Positions 58,319 to 64,000 of a DNA stretch of 64,000 nucleotides are shown piece by piece (the first letter of the stretch is position 1; each line of letters starts with the position of its first letter). Both the position numbers and the translations under genes were made by a program. This DNA is from Andeanibacterium sp036384795 (GTDB lineage: Bacteria > Pseudomonadota > Alphaproteobacteria > Sphingomonadales > Sphingomonadaceae): contig DASVLP010000033.1 of assembly GCA_036384795.1 (NCBI GenBank), positions 7,212 to 71,211 of the forward strand. The letters run 5' to 3'. The notes beneath the pieces were generated by a model. That model saw only the letters and a list, made by a program, of their open reading frames with translations. It was not told where the DNA came from and made no database searches.

Positions 58319-59665
58319 TTACTGGGCGGGGGCTGCCGCCGGAGCGGCCGCCGCTGCCGGCGCCTGCTTGGAGGCAAGATAGGCGAGCCACATCTTGGCG
58401 ACCGGCTGACGCTTGCCCGTGACCTGCTGGAAGCTCTGGCGCGCGGCGTCGTAATTGCCGGCCTGAGCCTGAGCCACGCCAATCCGCATTTGCGTCCGAT
58501 CGGCTTCGACGCCGCCCTTCTGTGCGGCAAGCTGATACATCTCCACCGCCTTGGCCGGCTCGCCGATCGCAAGGTAGTTGTCGCCCGCCGCGCGCGCGGC
58601 GATGCCGTTGGCCGCCGTTCGCGCGTCCTTGGCCATCTGATCCGCGCCGGACCGGTCCGACGGCGCGTTGGTCTTCGCGACCTGGAGATTGTCCGCGACA
58701 TAGGCATCGCTGGCGTTGAGCAGGCCCTTGCTGATGCCTTCCTGCAGAACGGGCATGACTTCGTTCGCAAGCTTCCGGGCGTCGGCAGAATCGACGTAAT
58801 AGACGTAATCCTGCTTGGTCTTCAGCGATCCGGTGAGCCGCATCAGGCGATAGAGGTCGAGCGCTTCGTCGGGCTGCAGATCATAGCTGTCCCGGACGAC
58901 CGACAACGCGATATTCCAGATGTCGGGCCGGGGATAATGCTGGGCCACCATTGCCGCCCAGTCCGCGATCTGGGCGGTGTCCTTTGCATCGTAGGCGGCT
59001 TTCAGGGCAGCCCGCATCGCCTTTTCGCTGAGCGATTTCCCGGCCGCTTCGTCGGCCTGCTCCATCTGCTTGAGCGCGGCGAGGCCCTGGGCGTTCTGAT
59101 TCTGCTGGAAATAGGTTTCGCCGACCAGCCAATCGATGTCGTTCTCGCGGTAGCCGAGCTCGTAAGCCTTGCCGAGGTACTTGCTGGCGGTGGCATAGTC
59201 CTTCTTGTCCCACGCCATGCCGCCGACATAGTAGTTGAACACCGCCTGCTTGTCGGCGGGAACCTTGCCGCTGTCGAGCTGCATCGTCAGCCCCTGCTGC
59301 TGCAATTCCTTGTCGTTGAGCTTCAGGCCCAGCTGCAGAAGGATGCTGCCGCCCGCCATGCGATCGTCGTCATTGGCGATGGCGGCGACCATCGGCTGCA
59401 CCAGCGCCCGGCCGGGCTCCGCGCTCGCGGCGTCCGTGGCCTTGTTGACGACGTCTTGCAGCGGCTTGTACGCCTCGACGAAAGCTTTCGTGTACTGGGG
59501 CTTGCCTTCCGAGGCGTCCTGCTTGTTCTTGTCCGCGGCATGAGCCGGCGCCGCAAGCGCGGTCATGCCGGCCGCCCCCATCCCGGCCACCGCCAGCGAG
59601 AAGGCGAAATTGCGGGCAAGCCGGTTGCGCCGGAGGCGGCGCGCCGGAACAGTCGTACGAAACAT
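58319..59665 (-). CDS. Exported TPR-like repeat protein of unknown function
   Basis: A 448-residue protein with a long basic N-region and signal peptide (NFAFSLAVAGMGAAGMTALAAPAHA). About ten helical-hairpin repeats follow, with TPR-like spacing (for example YYVGGMAWDKKDYATASKYLGKAYELGY and DNYLAIGEPAKAVEMYQLAAQKGG). The C-terminus is an Ala/Pro tail. It would be a periplasmic or outer-membrane-associated scaffold. ATG 59665 is preceded by AGGAG. It is convergent with the NYN gene and divergent from gyrA. The partner proteins are unknown. Confidence 0.72.
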   Translation of the reverse strand: MFRTTVPARRLRRNRLARNFAFSLAVAGMGAAGMTALAAPAHAADKNKQDASEGKPQYTKAFVEAYKPLQDVVNKATDAASAEPGRALVQPMVAAIANDDDRMAGGSILLQLGLKLNDKELQQQGLTMQLDSGKVPADKQAVFNYYVGGMAWDKKDYATASKYLGKAYELGYRENDIDWLVGETYFQQNQNAQGLAALKQMEQADEAAGKSLSEKAMRAALKAAYDAKDTAQIADWAAMVAQHYPRPDIWNIALSVVRDSYDLQPDEALDLYRLMRLTGSLKTKQDYVYYVDSADARKLANEVMPVLQEGISKGLLNASDAYVADNLQVAKTNAPSDRSGADQMAKDARTAANGIAARAAGDNYLAIGEPAKAVEMYQLAAQKGGVEADRTQMRIGVAQAQAGNYDAARQSFQQVTGKRQPVAKMWLAYLASKQAPAAAAAPAAAPAQ

Positions 59666-59789
59666 TGGGTTCTCTCCTGACAGATCCTCGGGCGGACGTT
59701 GGGCCCGCATAAGGCTAGGCCGGCGCGGCTAGTGCCGCGTAGCGCTCGAAAATGCAAATTTCGCGTAGAAAATGGGGCGTGAACGGCAA

Positions 59790-59817
59790 TTGAACATCGG
59801 CCCGGCGCCCCTTACAT
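59790..59817 (+). promoter_or_regulatory. Candidate sigma-70 promoter upstream of gyrA
   Basis: TTGAAC at 59790-59795 and TTACAT at 59812-59817, with 16 bases between, are the best -35/-10-like pair in the 275-base spacer between the TPR gene and gyrA. The match is weak. Nothing else recognisable was seen in 59666-59940. Confidence 0.3.
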
Positions 59818-59940
59818 GGAGATGTGGATAAAGGCGGATCATACCAGGCTATGTTCTGCCGTTTGCTGGCGCATTCATCCACCATCCCCTAGGGCGGATC
59901 GCGCAACCCACGAACCAGAAACTGCAGTTGTAGAGCGCAG

Positions 59941-62726
<2,786 letters not shown>

Positions 62727-62730
<4 letters not shown>

Positions 62731-63107
62731 GTCAGCCGTTCACGGAACCAGGCGGCGACCTCGTCTTCCGCGAGCTCACCGGCGGCGAGTTGCTGCATCA
62801 TGATCGTGGCTTCCGCCTTGTCGAAGCTGAGAGCGACTTCGTTAACACGGAGGAATAACCGCGCGACCACCCAGGCCGTGCGTTTGTTGCCATCGACAAA
62901 CGGATGATTGCGAGCGATGCCAAATGCATATGCGGCCGCGAGCTCTGCGATATCCGTTTCGCCGTAGTGATGGCGGTTTTGCGGGCGGGCTAGCGCACTT
63001 TCGAGCGCACCGGAATCTCGCGTCCCTACGCCCCCGCCGTGCTCTGCCAGCTGGCGATTATGAACTGCCTCGGCAACTTCGCGCGAAACCCACTTCCACT
63101 CACTCAC
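62727..63107 (-). CDS. doc: Doc/Fic-family toxin (death-on-curing)
   Basis: A 126-residue Doc-type Fic protein. The active motif is HPFVDGNKRTAW, matching the Fic pattern HxFxDGNxxR with K in the place seen in Doc kinases. The N-terminus WVSREVAEAVHNRQLAEHGG is typical of Doc. Doc phosphorylates EF-Tu and blocks translation. The start overlaps the antitoxin stop (ATGA). Lies directly after gyrA in convergent orientation. Complete motif suggests an active toxin. Confidence 0.88.
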
Positions 63108-63334
63108 TTGGCGAGAACGCGAAGGATATCGCGATCCTCGTGCATGATCTCTTCGGCCAGTTCCATCGCCCGAGCGAATTCGGGATCGTACTTGCCGATC
63201 GTAAATTCGCCGTTCGGTCCTTCGACCAGATGCAACTCATCCCCTTGTTCCACGCGCAGCCGCGCAAGCACTTCCTTGGGAAGAACGATACCGGTCGAGT
63301 TGCCCACTTTAATGAGTTTGGCTTTAGCGTTCAT
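63104..63334 (-). CDS. AbrB/MazE-family antitoxin paired with Doc
   Basis: A 76-residue antitoxin with an N-terminal AbrB fold (KLIKVGNSTGIVLPKEVLARLRVEQGDELHLVE) and a short acidic helix (ELAEEIMHEDRDIL) for toxin binding. An AbrB partner rather than Phd is unusual for a classical Doc but is a recurrent pairing. It overlaps doc by four bases. A 10-bp palindrome CGTTATAACG lies 6-15 bases upstream of the ATG. Confidence 0.82.
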   Translation of the reverse strand: MNAKAKLIKVGNSTGIVLPKEVLARLRVEQGDELHLVEGPNGEFTIGKYDPEFARAMELAEEIMHEDRDILRVLAK

Positions 63335-63339
63335 ACGTG

Positions 63340-63349
63340 CGTTATAACG
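63340..63349 (-). promoter_or_regulatory. Putative operator of the Doc/AbrB pair
   Basis: CGTTATAACG is a perfect 10-bp palindrome 6-15 bases before the antitoxin ATG, at the place where the ribosome would load. Binding by the AbrB antitoxin would repress the operon (inference). Confidence 0.45.
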
Positions 63350-63433
63350 TCGATCTCTCCGCCTGGCAAGTATCGCTTGACCCTCACCCGGCGTCAGAGA
63401 CTATCGCGCGTCCTCGCGGAAGGACGACGACCG

Positions 63434-64000
63434 ATGGCTACCTACACCGTCAAGCAGCTCGCGCGCCTCTCGGGCGTGTCGGTGCGCACGCTGCATCACT
63501 ATGACGAGATCGGGCTGCTCAAGCCGGCGTTCACCGGCGAGAACCGCTATCGCTACTATGGCCGCGAGGAGCTGCTGCGCCTGCAGGACATCCTGTTCCA
63601 TCGCGAGCTGGGCGTGCCCTTGCAGGAGATAGGCAAGCTGCTCGACCTCCAGGGCCGCGACCGGGCTGCGGTGCTCAGCGAGCATCGCGCATGGCTCGAC
63701 CAGCGGATCAAGCGCTCTCGCCAACTCCTCCGCACGATCGACCGCACGATCGCGGAACTGAACGGAGAAGGCACGATGGACGACAAGGACCTTTACCAGG
63801 GCTTCTCGCCGGAAAAGCAGGCCGAATACGAGGATTGGCTGGTCGACCGCTTCGGCGGCAAAATGCGCGAGCGGATCGAGGAGAGCAAAAAAGCGCTTGC
63901 CTCGCTCGGTGCCGAGGGAATGGCGGCGCGATTGGCGGAAGGCGAAGCGGCCGGTAAAGCCTTGGCTCGGGCATTCAAGAACGGCTCGGCTCCCACCGAT
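63434..64000 (+). CDS. MerR-family regulator with TipAS domain (3' truncated by window edge)
   Basis: At least 189 residues are visible and the frame is open to the last base. The MerR HTH (YTVKQLARLSGVSVRTLHHYDEIGLLKPAFTGENRYRYYG) is followed by a coiled-coil dimer helix (about 80-118) and the beginning of a TipAS-type antibiotic-recognition domain (YQGFSPEKQAEYEDWLVDRFG). TipA-like regulators respond to thiopeptides or other drugs. AAGGA lies nine bases before the ATG. Confidence 0.85.
   Translation, partial: MATYTVKQLARLSGVSVRTLHHYDEIGLLKPAFTGENRYRYYGREELLRLQDILFHRELGVPLQEIGKLLDLQGRDRAAVLSEHRAWLDQRIKRSRQLLRTIDRTIAELNGEGTMDDKDLYQGFSPEKQAEYEDWLVDRFGGKMRERIEESKKALASLGAEGMAARLAEGEAAGKALARAFKNGSAPTD

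Overview
The window is GC-rich, densely packed bacterial chromosome from an alphaproteobacterium, almost certainly of the order Sphingomonadales. The evidence is gene order plus protein character: dusB-ntrB-ntrC-ntrY-ntrX-hfq-hflX, xerC-hemW-rdgB-rph divergent from hrcA-grpE, mltB-rlpA-tmk-holB-metG-tatD, fused ispDF, lipA-ratA, a PhaR regulator, a short ProRS and a tandem two-domain Hfq. Genus cannot be fixed. There is no rRNA operon, CRISPR array, transposase or prophage. Almost all of it is housekeeping genome, and no stretch longer than about 300 bases lacks a gene. The longest gaps are 59666-59940 upstream of gyrA and 34966-35218 beside tRNA-Ser.

Layout. 1-1420: end of kdpD and complete kdpE (potassium sensing). 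1527-3234: an MFS transporter and an NTF2/SnoaL-fold protein. 3231-6620 (minus): xerC, hemW, rdgB, rph, closely coupled. 6757-8433: hrcA and grpE, then vapBC on the other strand (8437-9071) with a perfect inverted-repeat operator. 9142-11202: a cysteine hydrolase, a glycine-zipper lipoprotein, an HExxH protein and a PCuAC copper chaperone. 11370-14954: dnaK behind an alphaproteobacterial sigma-32 promoter, dnaJ, and a low-molecular-weight phosphatase. 14944-17265: a patatin-like protein. 17338-22394: radA, cvpA, a SufE/IscU-like protein, an unusual MHS transporter and alr. 22465-29103: phaR, proS, an M3 peptidase and rnr. 29188-33377: a UspA protein, then pdhC, a thioesterase, a DUF559 gene and lpd. 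33424-35308: YqgE, a radical SAM protein and tRNA-Ser(UGA). 35426-43482: a secreted unknown, mltB, rlpA-like, tmk, holB, metG, tatD, an MBL hydrolase and a small membrane protein. 43550-53707: mazG, then (minus) hflX, hfq, ntrX, ntrY, ntrC, ntrB and dusB. 53787-58250: ispDF, pncC, ratA and lipA (minus), carbonic anhydrase and a NYN-domain protein. 58319-64000: a TPR-like protein, gyrA, a Doc/AbrB toxin-antitoxin pair and the start of a MerR/TipAS regulator.

Functional links. HrcA, GrpE, DnaK and DnaJ form one chaperone module. The nitrogen block combines two two-component systems with Hfq and HflX. The pdhC-lpd segment supplies E2 and E3 of pyruvate dehydrogenase without E1.

The most unusual material is the tandem Hfq, whose second domain has lost its rim basic patch, and a family of small two-hairpin palindromic repeats. 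These repeats occur between convergent genes and, twice, in frame inside the interdomain linkers of pdhC. Also notable are a DUF559 gene bracketed by repeat hairpins inside the pdh operon, a duplicated tRNA-Ser 3' end, and a possible CTG start for hflX.
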